A DNA stretch of 64,000 nt from Tropicibacter sp. R16_0 (lineage in GTDB: Bacteria; Pseudomonadota; Alphaproteobacteria; Rhodobacterales; Rhodobacteraceae). Numbering within the stretch: position 1 is the stretch's first letter; each line of letters starts with the position of its first letter. Location of the stretch: contig NZ_JAGHRE010000006.1 of the NCBI RefSeq assembly GCF_017743935.1, positions 248,001 through 312,000 of the forward strand, given 5' to 3'. Below are positions 43,395 to 51,669 of the stretch, piece by piece. The notes beneath the pieces are model-generated. The model was given only the letters and a program-made list of their open reading frames with translations. It was not told the DNA's origin and did not search any database. The translations under genes were made by a program, and so were the position numbers.

Positions 43395-44770
43395 GCGCCA
43401 TACTCCTCGTAAATGTCGCGCCAGGGTCTGCTTTCATAGGCAACCCGTTTGATGTTGATGAGATGCAGGGCCGTCACGTTGTCCGAGGTGATCGACCCCG
43501 ACCAGGTGCCGGTGCCCAGCATGAAAGACGGTTCCAGATCGGTGGAATATCCCATCCCGCCCATGATCCCCGGTGTGTTCACCAGCACCCTGCCGGTGGG
43601 CACTGTGGCAAACCGAGCGACCACTTCAGGATCGTCTGAATGAATGACCGATGAATGACCCCAGCCTTCAAACTTGGCGATGGATTGCGCCAATTCGATG
43701 CCGTGATCGGTGGACTTTGCCTCATAGAAGGCCAGGACCGGGTTCAACTTTTCCGCCGATAGCGGGCGGTGCCAGCCCACTTCGGTTTCTTCCGACACCA
43801 GACAACGGGTGCGCGGCGGAATTGAGAAACCCGCGGCGTCGGCCAGGGCCTGCGGGCTTTGTCCAACCCGATCAGGATCCATCGCTTGTGCGCCCTTGAA
43901 GATGACACCGGCCAGCCGATCTGCCTCGGCCGGGGTGCAGAAATAGGCGCCTTTGAGCTTTAACTCATGCCGCAGGTCGCGCGCGATTTCGGGATCGGCC
44001 ACAACCGCCTGTTCACTGACACAGGCCGTGCCGTAGTCGAAGCTTTTCGAGGTCACGATCATCTCGGCAACTTCGGCCAGATCGCGGGCTTTGGATTTGT
44101 GGACATAGCAGGGCACGTTCCCTGCCCCCACCGCAAGCGTCGGCTTGCCGCTGGAATAGGCAGCCTTGACCATTGCTGGCCCACCTGTGGCCATCACGAC
44201 CGAGGTTCTCCGGTGCCGCATCAGCTCAGCCGTGCCTTGAATGGTCACCGCATCCAGGCATTGGATCAGCCCCTTGGGGGCACCCATCTGTTCGGCAACG
44301 CGCGCCATGATGCGCACGGTTTCGATCCCGCAACTCACACCGCGCGGGTGTGGGGCGCAGACAATGGCATTGCCGGCCTTCACGGCCGACAGAACCTTGT
44401 AGATGATCGTCGAGGTCGGGTTGGTGACCGGCACCAGCGCCGCGACCACACCCATCGGTTCGCCAAAAGCCGCGATCTTTGTGGCGTCGTCCCGCCAAAG
44501 CATACCCAGTGTCGTCACATCCCGCAGGTAATCCGCGACCGACAGGGCATTGAACAGGTTCTTGACCCGCTTGTCTGGCACATTGCCATAGCCGGTTTCC
44601 TCAACCGCCAACTGGCCCAGCCGTTCCGCTTCGGGTTCGATGGCGCGGGCCATTGCGTCAACGATGGCATCCACCTGCGCCGGGTCGGTTCCAAGAAAGG
44701 CGCGATAGGCTTCGAATGCGGTTTCAGCAGCACGCCGTGCGGCGGCGATGGATTTCAGATCAGCGTCCAT
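43391..44770 (-). CDS. Acylating (CoA-dependent) aldehyde dehydrogenase of the EutE/PduP type
   Basis: 459 residues from ATG 44770, which shares one base with the previous stop; a GTG lies one codon earlier. The EutE/PduP/AdhE-type fold is shown by PVTNPTSTIIYKVLSAVKAGNAIV, ATGGPAMVKAAYSSGKP and the catalytic cysteine in KSFDYGTACVSEQAVV. It converts an aldehyde, CoA and NAD to acyl-CoA and NADH, the core reaction of aldehyde microcompartments. The long N-terminal targeting extension of PduP is not obvious, so encapsulation may use another signal. Sulfoacetaldehyde or acetaldehyde are possible substrates. Confidence 0.9.
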   Translation of the reverse strand: MDADLKSIAAARRAAETAFEAYRAFLGTDPAQVDAIVDAMARAIEPEAERLGQLAVEETGYGNVPDKRVKNLFNALSVADYLRDVTTLGMLWRDDATKIAAFGEPMGVVAALVPVTNPTSTIIYKVLSAVKAGNAIVCAPHPRGVSCGIETVRIMARVAEQMGAPKGLIQCLDAVTIQGTAELMRHRRTSVVMATGGPAMVKAAYSSGKPTLAVGAGNVPCYVHKSKARDLAEVAEMIVTSKSFDYGTACVSEQAVVADPEIARDLRHELKLKGAYFCTPAEADRLAGVIFKGAQAMDPDRVGQSPQALADAAGFSIPPRTRCLVSEETEVGWHRPLSAEKLNPVLAFYEAKSTDHGIELAQSIAKFEGWGHSSVIHSDDPEVVARFATVPTGRVLVNTPGIMGGMGYSTDLEPSFMLGTGTWSGSITSDNVTALHLINIKRVAYESRPWRDIYEEYGA

Positions 44771-45954
44771 CACATGTCTCCGGTGGCGATCGTGTCAAAG
44801 ATGCGGCGTGCCTGTTCGACATCGCCTGCGGATATTCCGATGGTGTCCAACCTGCGCCCTGCTGCGGCGACATCTGCGCCAAGGATGCGGTCGGTCATCG
44901 CAATGAGGCTTTCTGTCAAAGGTGCGGGAATGCCCGCGAGCTGTGCAGCCGAGACGAGCGGTACCAGCGACCCCAACACGCCGTCGCGCATCAGTTGACG
45001 CGCGGTCTGACTGTCCGGGACAGGACGTGCGGTGGGTCCCCGTTCAGTTCCGGCAAAGGTTGCGATCCAATCATCGGTTTCGGGCAAGGTTCGAATGCCA
45101 AAGGCCGATGCAACCTGCCGTCGTTCTTCGGCAAGCCCGCAGATGACCTCGTGCTGATCGGGCCCAATGAGCGCCGCAAAAGTCTGGTTTTCCTTCAGCG
45201 GTACACCCCCCATCGGGATGTCCGGGCCGCCAGAGCCTAAACCCACGCCACCAAGGATCAGCGTCGGTATCTCAACCGCAGCCGAAAGATCAGCGAAGCC
45301 CGAGGCCAGAACAGACTCTGTCGGCTGGATGTTGGATAGATACGGCGTCAAGGCTGCAAGAACATTCTCTCGCCCACGTGGGAGAGTTGCAGCGGCCATT
45401 GGCGCTGCTTGTGTCAGCGTCAAACCAGCCCCTTCGGCCTGATACCAGAACGGCAGGCCCTGAACTTCGACCAGAGTGACATCTGCCGAGCATCCACCAA
45501 TGCGCAGCATCCATGCGGCCTCGACCGCGCCCAGAGACCGGCCTGGCGCCAGAACCAAAACCTGACCATCGCTCAGATGATCGGCCAGAACCATGGCATA
45601 GGTTCTCTGTTTGTGGATTGGCCCGGTCAGAAAAATCGCTTGCGCGTCCCGCACTGCCGCATCCAGTTCCGCCGTGGTTCGGATCGACGGCCCGTCGCGG
45701 TCGACCTGATATGTGCCGACCGGCCCTTCGCCCCGAATGCCGATGCCCGAGGATTGGGTCAAAAGCGTCAACTCTGCCCCGTAGGCCGAGAACAACGTGA
45801 CCTCGGCCCCTTCGGCCAGACACAGTGCGGCCAGCAGGCGGGCATCCGGCCCGCCGCCCAACACCGTTATGCGGTCAAACCTTTGGCTGACGGGTGCATC
45901 CCGTGTCGCGCTGCGTGTCACCGCGCGCGTGAAATCCTCGAAACCGGCTGACAT
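44770..45954 (-). CDS. Opine dehydrogenase-family protein (octopine/nopaline dehydrogenase-like)
   Basis: 394 residues. An N-terminal Rossmann domain (ITVLGGGPDARLLAALCLAEGAEVTLFS) is followed by a segment typical of the octopine dehydrogenase family (LAPGRSLGAVEAAWMLRIGG...LVEVQGLPFW), and a C-terminal helical domain (LVPLVSAAQLAGIPAPLTESLIAM). These enzymes reductively join an amino acid to a 2-keto acid, or run in reverse. Inside a microcompartment operon this suggests imine or amine chemistry, or local NADH recycling. A GAGGAGAT ribosome binding site precedes the ATG. The substrate is unknown. Confidence 0.8.
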   Translation of the reverse strand: MSAGFEDFTRAVTRSATRDAPVSQRFDRITVLGGGPDARLLAALCLAEGAEVTLFSAYGAELTLLTQSSGIGIRGEGPVGTYQVDRDGPSIRTTAELDAAVRDAQAIFLTGPIHKQRTYAMVLADHLSDGQVLVLAPGRSLGAVEAAWMLRIGGCSADVTLVEVQGLPFWYQAEGAGLTLTQAAPMAAATLPRGRENVLAALTPYLSNIQPTESVLASGFADLSAAVEIPTLILGGVGLGSGGPDIPMGGVPLKENQTFAALIGPDQHEVICGLAEERRQVASAFGIRTLPETDDWIATFAGTERGPTARPVPDSQTARQLMRDGVLGSLVPLVSAAQLAGIPAPLTESLIAMTDRILGADVAAAGRRLDTIGISAGDVEQARRIFDTIATGDM

Positions 45955-45976
45955 GGTATCTCCTCAAAGGGGCGGA

Positions 45977-46285
45977 TCAGGCCGACGACCCGGCACCCAG
46001 CCCGTCGATGATGGCTTCAAGTTCGTCATGCGGCCGTGCGATCACATGGACCGAAACCACCTCGCCCACCTTGTTGGCTGCTGTTGCGCCTGCATCTGTC
46101 GCGGCTTTGACTGCGCCAACTTCGCCGCGCACAAGGGTGGTCACCAATCCGCCGCCGGCCTTAGTCTGGCCGACGATGGCAACACTGGCCGCCTTGACCA
46201 TCGCATCCGCAGCTTCGATCGCGCCGACAAGGCCACGCGTTTCGATCATGCCAAGGGCCATTTGCCCTGCCACTGGTTTCGCCAT
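45977..46285 (-). CDS. BMC-H hexameric microcompartment shell protein
   Basis: 102 residues, a single BMC domain: [53 protein letters not shown]. It is very close to PduA/EutM-type facet proteins. The pore-loop region reads KAGGGLVT where PduA has K-I-G-S-G-L-V. The gene has a strong GGAGGA site. It is the only BMC-H in the window, so it is likely the main facet tile. Confidence 0.95.
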   Translation of the reverse strand: MAKPVAGQMALGMIETRGLVGAIEAADAMVKAASVAIVGQTKAGGGLVTTLVRGEVGAVKAATDAGATAANKVGEVVSVHVIARPHDELEAIIDGLGAGSSA

Positions 46286-46327
46286 TTTCTGTTCCTCCGA
46301 AGAAAAGTGTTTTGTGTGTGTCGTGTT

Positions 46328-46594
46328 TCAGGACGTCGAGACGTGGTCGACAATCGCAACGATGGCCAGATCCACAGGTGCCGTGGACAAACCCGCCGCC
46401 ATCCGCGCCGCTGACCCGCTGACGACCATCACCATGTCTCCGACCCCCGCGCCGCAGGTGTCGACCGCGACCCGCGCAGGGTCGAGAACACTGCCCTTGC
46501 CATCAATCAGGTCCGTCACAAGCAGCTTTGTTCCGACCAACCTGGCATCTTTGGCCGTTGCCGTGACGGTGCCAGCGACCTTGCCCAACTGCAT
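46328..46594 (-). CDS. BMC-P (EutN/CcmL-type) pentameric vertex protein
   Basis: 88 residues. It opens with MQLGKVAGTVTATAKDARLVGTKLLVTDL and continues to VDTCGAGVGDMVMVVSGSAAR, the standard EutN/CcmL fold. It caps the twelve vertices of the shell, which is needed for a closed particle. The start shares one base with the stop of the glutamine-synthetase-like gene (TGATG). Confidence 0.95.
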   Translation of the reverse strand: MQLGKVAGTVTATAKDARLVGTKLLVTDLIDGKGSVLDPARVAVDTCGAGVGDMVMVVSGSAARMAAGLSTAPVDLAIVAIVDHVSTS

Positions 46595-47886
46595 CAGAAT
46601 GTCCTCAGATAGCGGTCCAGTTCGACCTGGGTGACTTGTTGGTTAAAGAACTCCAACTCGCGCTCGCCCTGTTGCAGGACCAATTCCCAAAGCATCTCGC
46701 CCAGAACATCGCGCAGCCAGTCCGATCCACGTGCAAGTTCGATGGCCGTGGGAAGGTCGGTCGGGATGGGGTCGCCGATGCCCTCTTCGTATCCGTTGCC
46801 CGTCGTGGGGTCGGAGGGGGTCAGCCCCTGTTCGATCCCATCCAGCCCGGCTGCAATTTCGGCCGCCAACAGCAGGTAGGGGTTGGCGTCTGCGCCGGCA
46901 TCGCGTTTTTCAACACGCACGGCGCTGTCGGACCCTTCGATCACCCGAATGCCAACGGTGCGGTTGTCATACCCCCAGCTCGTGTTGATCGGGCAGAAGG
47001 TATAGGGCTGCCGACGACGATAGCCATTCACCGTGCCACTGCCACAGATCGCTGTTTCGCACATGCGCTGCTGCAAACCGGCAATAAAGGATTTGCCGAT
47101 GTCATTGATCTTGCCGTTGTCGGCGAAAGCGTTTTTGCCATCCTTCCACAGCGAATAATGCGTGTGAAACCCGTTACCCGACTGATCAAAGAAGGGTTTT
47201 GGCATGAAAGTCGCAAGATAGCCGTGCGCAATGCCCAACTGCCGGATCAGTGATTTGAACAGCACAACTCGGTCCGCTGCTTGCAGAGCCTCGCCATATT
47301 TGATGTTCACCTCAACCTGACCCGCCGCGTATTCCGGGTTCGATTGTTCGATCGGAATGCCGCATTCGTTGATCTGCTGGCGGATCGGGCCGACGATGTG
47401 CTCCATCCTGGCAGCGCGGCCGAGACCGTAAACCTGAATGCCACTGTCGCGCGGCTGACCGGTTTCCGGGTCCAGCAGATAGAACTCCAGCTCGGTGCCG
47501 ACGTTGACCTCAAAACCCATGTCACGGGCGCGATCCATTTGCCGCACCAGTGCCTGACGTGGGTCAATGGGGACAGGCTTGTGATCCATACCTTCGGCAC
47601 GGCCAAAGCAAACCGCGACGCCAGGTTCCCAGGGAACGGCGACAGGCTGGGTCATCGGAAAGAGATGCATGTCAGGATAGCCATTGTCGAAATTGACATA
47701 CGGCGTGTCCCAGACATCGCAGGTCATATCGATCGCCATCAGCGCAATCGACAAAGCGTTGCCGCTCTTGCAGACGTGATCCCAGTGGCTGGCCGGAATG
47801 CGCTTGCCGCGCATGATGCCGTTGAGGTCCCCAACACCAAGTATGACGGTATGTGTGCCCTCGGGCAGATCAAACCCCGAACTCAT
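46594..47886 (-). CDS. Glutamine-synthetase-family ligase, probable gamma-glutamyl-amine synthetase
   Basis: 430 residues with a GS beta-grasp N-terminus (VILGVGDLNGIMRGKRIP) and catalytic domain (GTELEFYLLD, FMPKPFFDQSGNGFHTHYSLW, RVEKRDAGADANPYLLLAAEIAAGLDG). The N-terminus has the D-L-N-G-x-x-R-G-K pattern of PuuA-like enzymes rather than the ammonia-site FDGSS pattern of true glutamine synthetase. This points to ATP-dependent joining of glutamate to an organic amine (polyamine, ethanolamine or methylamine are candidates). It is the first gene of the microcompartment operon, directly behind operator copy B, and divergent from a flavin oxidase. Confidence 0.85.
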   Translation of the reverse strand: MSSGFDLPEGTHTVILGVGDLNGIMRGKRIPASHWDHVCKSGNALSIALMAIDMTCDVWDTPYVNFDNGYPDMHLFPMTQPVAVPWEPGVAVCFGRAEGMDHKPVPIDPRQALVRQMDRARDMGFEVNVGTELEFYLLDPETGQPRDSGIQVYGLGRAARMEHIVGPIRQQINECGIPIEQSNPEYAAGQVEVNIKYGEALQAADRVVLFKSLIRQLGIAHGYLATFMPKPFFDQSGNGFHTHYSLWKDGKNAFADNGKINDIGKSFIAGLQQRMCETAICGSGTVNGYRRRQPYTFCPINTSWGYDNRTVGIRVIEGSDSAVRVEKRDAGADANPYLLLAAEIAAGLDGIEQGLTPSDPTTGNGYEEGIGDPIPTDLPTAIELARGSDWLRDVLGEMLWELVLQQGERELEFFNQQVTQVELDRYLRTF

Positions 47887-47920
47887 TTGCGTGCGCTCCC
47901 TGTTTTTGGCTTTATATTTG

Positions 47921-47946
47921 CTGTATTCTGTATACAGTATTCACAA
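47921..47946. promoter_or_regulatory. GntR-type operator, copy B (divergent promoter of the BMC operon and flavin oxidase)
   Basis: GTATTCTGTATACAGTAT at 47923-47940, in the 91-base divergent spacer. It is identical to copy A over the first 17 of 18 core bases. The location allows one bound regulator to control both the shell operon (minus) and the flavin oxidase (plus). Confidence 0.8.
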
Positions 47947-47977
47947 AGACAGACAGGAAACAAGGAAAATCTGCGCC

Positions 47978-49117
47978 ATGTCCAAAAGCTCGGTTATCGT
48001 TGTCGGAGGTGGCATCGTTGGCGTCATGACGGCGCTTACACTGCAACGGCGCGGCGAGTCCGTGACGTTGATCGACAGATGGGAGCCGGGACATTCCCGT
48101 GCGTCTTCAACGGATTACAACCGCGTGATCCGTGCGATTTCCGGGCGTGACGAGTTCTATACACGGTGGGCGCGCGAAAGCCGTCTGCGCTGGCTCGAGC
48201 TGCAGGCCGAAAGCGGGCAGAACCTGATGTATGAATGCGGCGCGTTGATTCTGGCCGCTGGCGGTCACAGCGACTGGGAAGATGCGACTGCCGAGACTTT
48301 TGATCGTGTTGGCGTGCCTTATTACAAGTTTGATCAACAAGATATCGAATCGCGGTTTCCCCAGTTTCGCGTACCCGACATCGAATACGCCCTGTTCGAA
48401 CCCGAAGCTGGCATGCTGATGGCCCATCGTTGTGTTCTGACCGGGCTGAACCTGTTTCGTCAGGCCGGCGGCAAGGTGCAACGCGGTCGCGTGACCACGG
48501 ATGGCTCCGAACGTCCGATGCTGGACGGCGCCCCGCTAGAGGCAGATCTGATCGTCATCGCGACGGGTCCCTGGATGGCAGATATGTTCCCCAGAACGAT
48601 CAAACCCATTTCGACCGTTGTGGGCGTCAATGTCCTCTACACCTCGACACCCGATGGGTCCGAAGAGTTCGACATGACACGTATGCCCTGCTGGATCGAT
48701 CATGGACAAGGGTCGTTTGGCCTGCCCTCGTCCGAAGGGTCGGGCGTCAAGGCGGCCGTGGTGATCCCCGACAAGATCGATCTGGACAATGACGAACGGC
48801 TTATCCGCCAGGAAACACTGGGCCGCACCCGCAGCTATATCCGGCACCGTCTTCCGGGGCTTGAGGGGCAGCGGGTTGTGGATTCCAAGTTCAACCAGAT
48901 CATCCTGACCCCAGATACGCATTTCATTGTCGATTGGCACCCAGAGCATGAAAACGTGCTGTTTGCCGGGGGATGCTCGGGTCATCTGTTCAAACACGCG
49001 CCTGTGTTTGCGGAATTTGCGGCAGGCGTCGGTCTCAAGGACTTTGGTACCGCCGATCGGTTCAAAGTCTCAGGTCGAAAAAAGCTGAGCCCAAAAGAAA
49101 GCCCCAGCGGCCGCTAG
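47978..49117 (+). CDS. DAO-family FAD oxidoreductase, monomeric sarcosine oxidase-like
   Basis: 379 residues from ATG 47978, preceded by AAGGAAA; the frame is open upstream but starts inside the divergent promoter. The N-terminal dinucleotide fold is VIVVGGGIVGVMTALTLQRRG. The C-terminus reads ILTPDTHFIVDWHPEHENVLFAGGCSGHLFKHAP, strongly like monomeric sarcosine oxidase. The cysteine that binds FAD covalently in MSOX (Cys315) is Asn here (FNQIILTPD), so FAD is probably not covalently held there. It should oxidise a secondary amine or N-methyl amino acid, releasing an aldehyde and peroxide. N-methylglutamate or a gamma-glutamyl amine would fit the neighbours. Confidence 0.85.
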   Translation: MSKSSVIVVGGGIVGVMTALTLQRRGESVTLIDRWEPGHSRASSTDYNRVIRAISGRDEFYTRWARESRLRWLELQAESGQNLMYECGALILAAGGHSDWEDATAETFDRVGVPYYKFDQQDIESRFPQFRVPDIEYALFEPEAGMLMAHRCVLTGLNLFRQAGGKVQRGRVTTDGSERPMLDGAPLEADLIVIATGPWMADMFPRTIKPISTVVGVNVLYTSTPDGSEEFDMTRMPCWIDHGQGSFGLPSSEGSGVKAAVVIPDKIDLDNDERLIRQETLGRTRSYIRHRLPGLEGQRVVDSKFNQIILTPDTHFIVDWHPEHENVLFAGGCSGHLFKHAPVFAEFAAGVGLKDFGTADRFKVSGRKKLSPKESPSGR

Positions 49118-49464
49118 CCCTGGGCCAGAACGCGGTAGATTTCTGCGTTGGGGCACTTGGTATCTGGCAAAGCCACACCTGCACGAATGGCATCGCGGCA
49201 GGTTTCGGCTTGCAGGCAATGCCCACATTTTTCCGCCAGTTCCAACCCGAGTTCTGAATGCGCGCTCAGATCCGCTTCGGTCAAACCAAATTGTTCTGCC
49301 ATCGCAACTATGCGCTCGCGCGCCCGTGGCGCGCCTGATCGCAGCATCGCCAGATCTGCACGCGAGAGCCCAAGATCCGAAAGCTCACGTTCACTCAGGT
49401 GTTCATTATGAGGCGCGCTGATGACTTGCGCCATTTTCTGAAAGAATTTTGCGTATCCCGACAT
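49114..49464 (-). CDS. Small cysteine-containing protein, DUF6455-like
   Basis: 116 residues with an N-terminal helical part (HLSERELSDLGLSRADLAMLRSG) and a C-terminal motif CGHCLQAETC...TKCPNAEIY carrying four cysteines (C-x2-C-x5-C...C), which could bind a metal or cluster. Short DUF6455-type proteins of this kind are common in Rhodobacteraceae and have no settled function. A variant operator (copy C) lies 24 bases before its start, so it probably belongs to the GntR regulon. Its stop overlaps that of the flavin oxidase on the other strand. Confidence 0.75.
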   Translation of the reverse strand: MSGYAKFFQKMAQVISAPHNEHLSERELSDLGLSRADLAMLRSGAPRARERIVAMAEQFGLTEADLSAHSELGLELAEKCGHCLQAETCRDAIRAGVALPDTKCPNAEIYRVLAQG

Positions 49465-49487
49465 CCCACGCCCTCCTCATCCACACT

Positions 49488-49504
49488 ATGTATTCAGTAT
49501 ACAT
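49488..49504. promoter_or_regulatory. GntR-type operator, copy C (variant)
   Basis: ATGTATTCAGTATACAT, a near-palindrome sharing the GTATTC-x-GTATACA spacing of copies A and B but with a changed centre. It sits 24 bases before the DUF6455-like gene and after the amidotransferase gene. Weaker match, so lower confidence. Confidence 0.6.
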
Positions 49505-49552
49505 GGTGCGCCAGGGCCGGGTTTGATCAGGATCAAACGGGGGTTCCTGATA

Positions 49553-50248
49553 TCACTTTTGGGTGTAAGTACCGCGAAAAAGGTCGACCGCCTGTTCGGC
49601 GGCTAGATCTTTTGGCACATGGGCGTTTTCAAGTGAGGCCAGGCCATCGTCCGCCTCTTGCGCCGTAAGAAACACGTCGCGTCCGCGCGCAAAGAGATCT
49701 CGCAGATGCTGCGCTTGGTACTCGGGATGAAACTGAACCGACCTAGCGGGGAATTCATAATCCAAAGCCCCAACGGGACAGTGGCCGGCAGCCCCGGTAA
49801 CCCGCGCCGAGGGTGGAACGGATGTGACCTGATCCTGATGCCAGACATAGCCATCCACACGGGCTCCGTCATAGTCGAAGCCCCGCGCACCGACGATGTT
49901 GCCCACCTCGGCCTTCTCGGCCTTGCCGCCAAAGACGTCGGCCATAATCTGATGTCCAAAGCAGATGCCAAAAACGGGTTTGGCCTGCGCGCGGCACTCT
50001 TCCAGAAAATCGCGAAGGGGCTGCATCCACTCTGTGTCATCGTAGACCCCGAATTCGGACCCTCCGACCACGACCCCGTCAAACTCCGAAAGTGCGGGCA
50101 ATGGCGCGCCGTCCACCACATCGACCGAGTGAAACTCGGCTTCCGGCAGATGTGGCGCCAGCCAGTCGCGGATCTGCCGCGACGTGCGCGGCAGACCCTC
50201 TAGCAGGGGCAAGGGATGCCCCGTCAATTCGAGAATTGCGATCCTCAC
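49553..50248 (-). CDS. Class I glutamine amidotransferase/gamma-glutamyl hydrolase-like protein
   Basis: 231 residues with the nucleophile elbow FGICFGHQIM (catalytic Cys) and the catalytic histidine/glutamate pair in QFHPEY. Stand-alone class I amidotransferases include the gamma-glutamyl hydrolases of the PuuD type. With a PuuA-like ligase and a DAO flavoprotein nearby, release of glutamate from a gamma-glutamyl intermediate is plausible. A GMP-synthase-like solitary subunit is the alternative. It overlaps the glutamate-synthase-like gene by four bases and is the last gene of that operon. Confidence 0.82.
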   Translation of the reverse strand: MRIAILELTGHPLPLLEGLPRTSRQIRDWLAPHLPEAEFHSVDVVDGAPLPALSEFDGVVVGGSEFGVYDDTEWMQPLRDFLEECRAQAKPVFGICFGHQIMADVFGGKAEKAEVGNIVGARGFDYDGARVDGYVWHQDQVTSVPPSARVTGAAGHCPVGALDYEFPARSVQFHPEYQAQHLRDLFARGRDVFLTAQEADDGLASLENAHVPKDLAAEQAVDLFRGTYTQK

Positions 50249-51669
50249 CAGTCAAAGGCCCTGTCGATGCCCGCCATCTTGACGCCGGTAAAGGCCGACG
50301 CTTGAAAGCTGAGAGCACGGAGATCTTCGGTTTCCAAATTGTGGACCGAGGACTTGCCGCAGGCCTTGGCCAGTGCCGTGATCTCCATCGTCATCGCGGT
50401 CAGATACCGGGCGACGCGTTCGGCCCCGGCATGCGGATTCATCCGCGCTTCAAGCTCGGGATCTTGGGTGGCGACCCCAACCGGACAGCGACCCGTGTGG
50501 CAGTGGTGGCAGGCCCCGGGCGAGGTGCCCAATGCCTGATAGTCCTCCAGATACCGCGGGCTGTTGCAGCCCAATGCGACCATCGCCGCGTTGCCGATCA
50601 TCACCGCATCCGCCCCAAGCGCCAGGCATTTGGCCGCATCTACGCCCGAGCGGATGCCGCCCGCCGCAACAAGAGATACCTTGCCGCTCATCCCGCATTC
50701 ATCTAGCGCCTCGCGCGCAGCGCGAATGGCGCTCATGGTCGGGATGCCGGTGTGGTTCAGCAACAGTTCAGGCGACGCTCCGGTGCCGCCCTCGGCGCCA
50801 TCTACAACCACCACATCCGCGCCGGCCTTGGCGGCGACTGCAACGTCAAACCGGGGGCGGGTTGCGCCCATCTTGATGAAGATCGGAACCTGATAGTTCG
50901 TTGCGATCCTCAGTTCCTCGATCTTGACTGCAAGGTCGTCCGCGCCCAGAAAATCCGGGTGCCGGATGGTCGAGCGTTGATCGACCCCTTCAGGCAAGGT
51001 CCGCATTTCACTGACGCGTGGGCTGACCTTCATGCCAAGCAGCAGACCGCCGGTGCCGGGTTTGGCCCCCTGCCCCACGACGATTTCCAACGCATCGGCG
51101 CGGCGCAGGTGATCCAGGTCCACGCCATAACGGGCAGGCGACATCTGATAGAGCAGCCGTTGGGAGGCTTCGCGCTCCTCTTCCAGCATGCCGCCTTCGC
51201 CCGTGCAGGTCATGGTGCCCACTTTCGAGGCCCCATAGCCCAACGACGCCTTTGCCGAAGCCGACAGCGCGCCAAAGGACATCGATGCGATGTAGATCGG
51301 GATCTTCAATTCCAGCGGACGCTCAACCAATCCGCGCCCGCCACCCAGAACGGTGGTTGTATCGCAGCTTTCGCGATACCCCTCCAGCGGCAGGCGGGTC
51401 ATGGTTGCGGGAACAAATGTCAAATCATCGAAGGTTGGCATTTGCTTGTTGAACGTGTTGTAACCACGAACCTGGTACCGCCCAAGCTGCGCCAATGCGT
51501 GCACTTCCGAGATCGCCTCGGGTGTCCATCTGGTCGACCCGCCTTCGTCATATGAGGATGGCACACCCGCCGGGCGACCATCGATGGCACCTGCATCGCG
51601 GAACCGGATTTCATCCTCAGGTGCGACTTCGAACGGATAGTCGTAGGGTTTACTCAGATCATGAGCCAT
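50245..51669 (-). CDS. glxD: FMN-dependent glutamate synthase-like large subunit (GlxD/MgsC type)
   Basis: 474 residues. A GltS FMN-binding barrel is visible from about residue 110 (IPIYIASMSFGALSASAKASLGYGASKVGT), with DVVVVDGAEGGTGASPELLLNHTGIPT, AAGGIRSGVDAAKCLALGADAVMIGNAA and a cluster motif C-H-H-C-H-T-G-R-C-P-V-G. It corresponds to the synthase domain of GltB encoded as a separate protein. With GlxB and GlxC it should form either N-methylglutamate synthase (methylamine plus glutamate) or a related enzyme. It overlaps the GlxC gene by 16 bases. Confidence 0.88.
   Translation of the reverse strand: MAHDLSKPYDYPFEVAPEDEIRFRDAGAIDGRPAGVPSSYDEGGSTRWTPEAISEVHALAQLGRYQVRGYNTFNKQMPTFDDLTFVPATMTRLPLEGYRESCDTTTVLGGGRGLVERPLELKIPIYIASMSFGALSASAKASLGYGASKVGTMTCTGEGGMLEEEREASQRLLYQMSPARYGVDLDHLRRADALEIVVGQGAKPGTGGLLLGMKVSPRVSEMRTLPEGVDQRSTIRHPDFLGADDLAVKIEELRIATNYQVPIFIKMGATRPRFDVAVAAKAGADVVVVDGAEGGTGASPELLLNHTGIPTMSAIRAAREALDECGMSGKVSLVAAGGIRSGVDAAKCLALGADAVMIGNAAMVALGCNSPRYLEDYQALGTSPGACHHCHTGRCPVGVATQDPELEARMNPHAGAERVARYLTAMTMEITALAKACGKSSVHNLETEDLRALSFQASAFTGVKMAGIDRAFDW

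Noticed and set aside
47798-47977. Upstream extension of the flavin oxidase frame
   Set aside because: It runs through the divergent promoter and the opposite coding start. ATG 47978 has a good ribosome binding site and begins the dinucleotide-binding fold.
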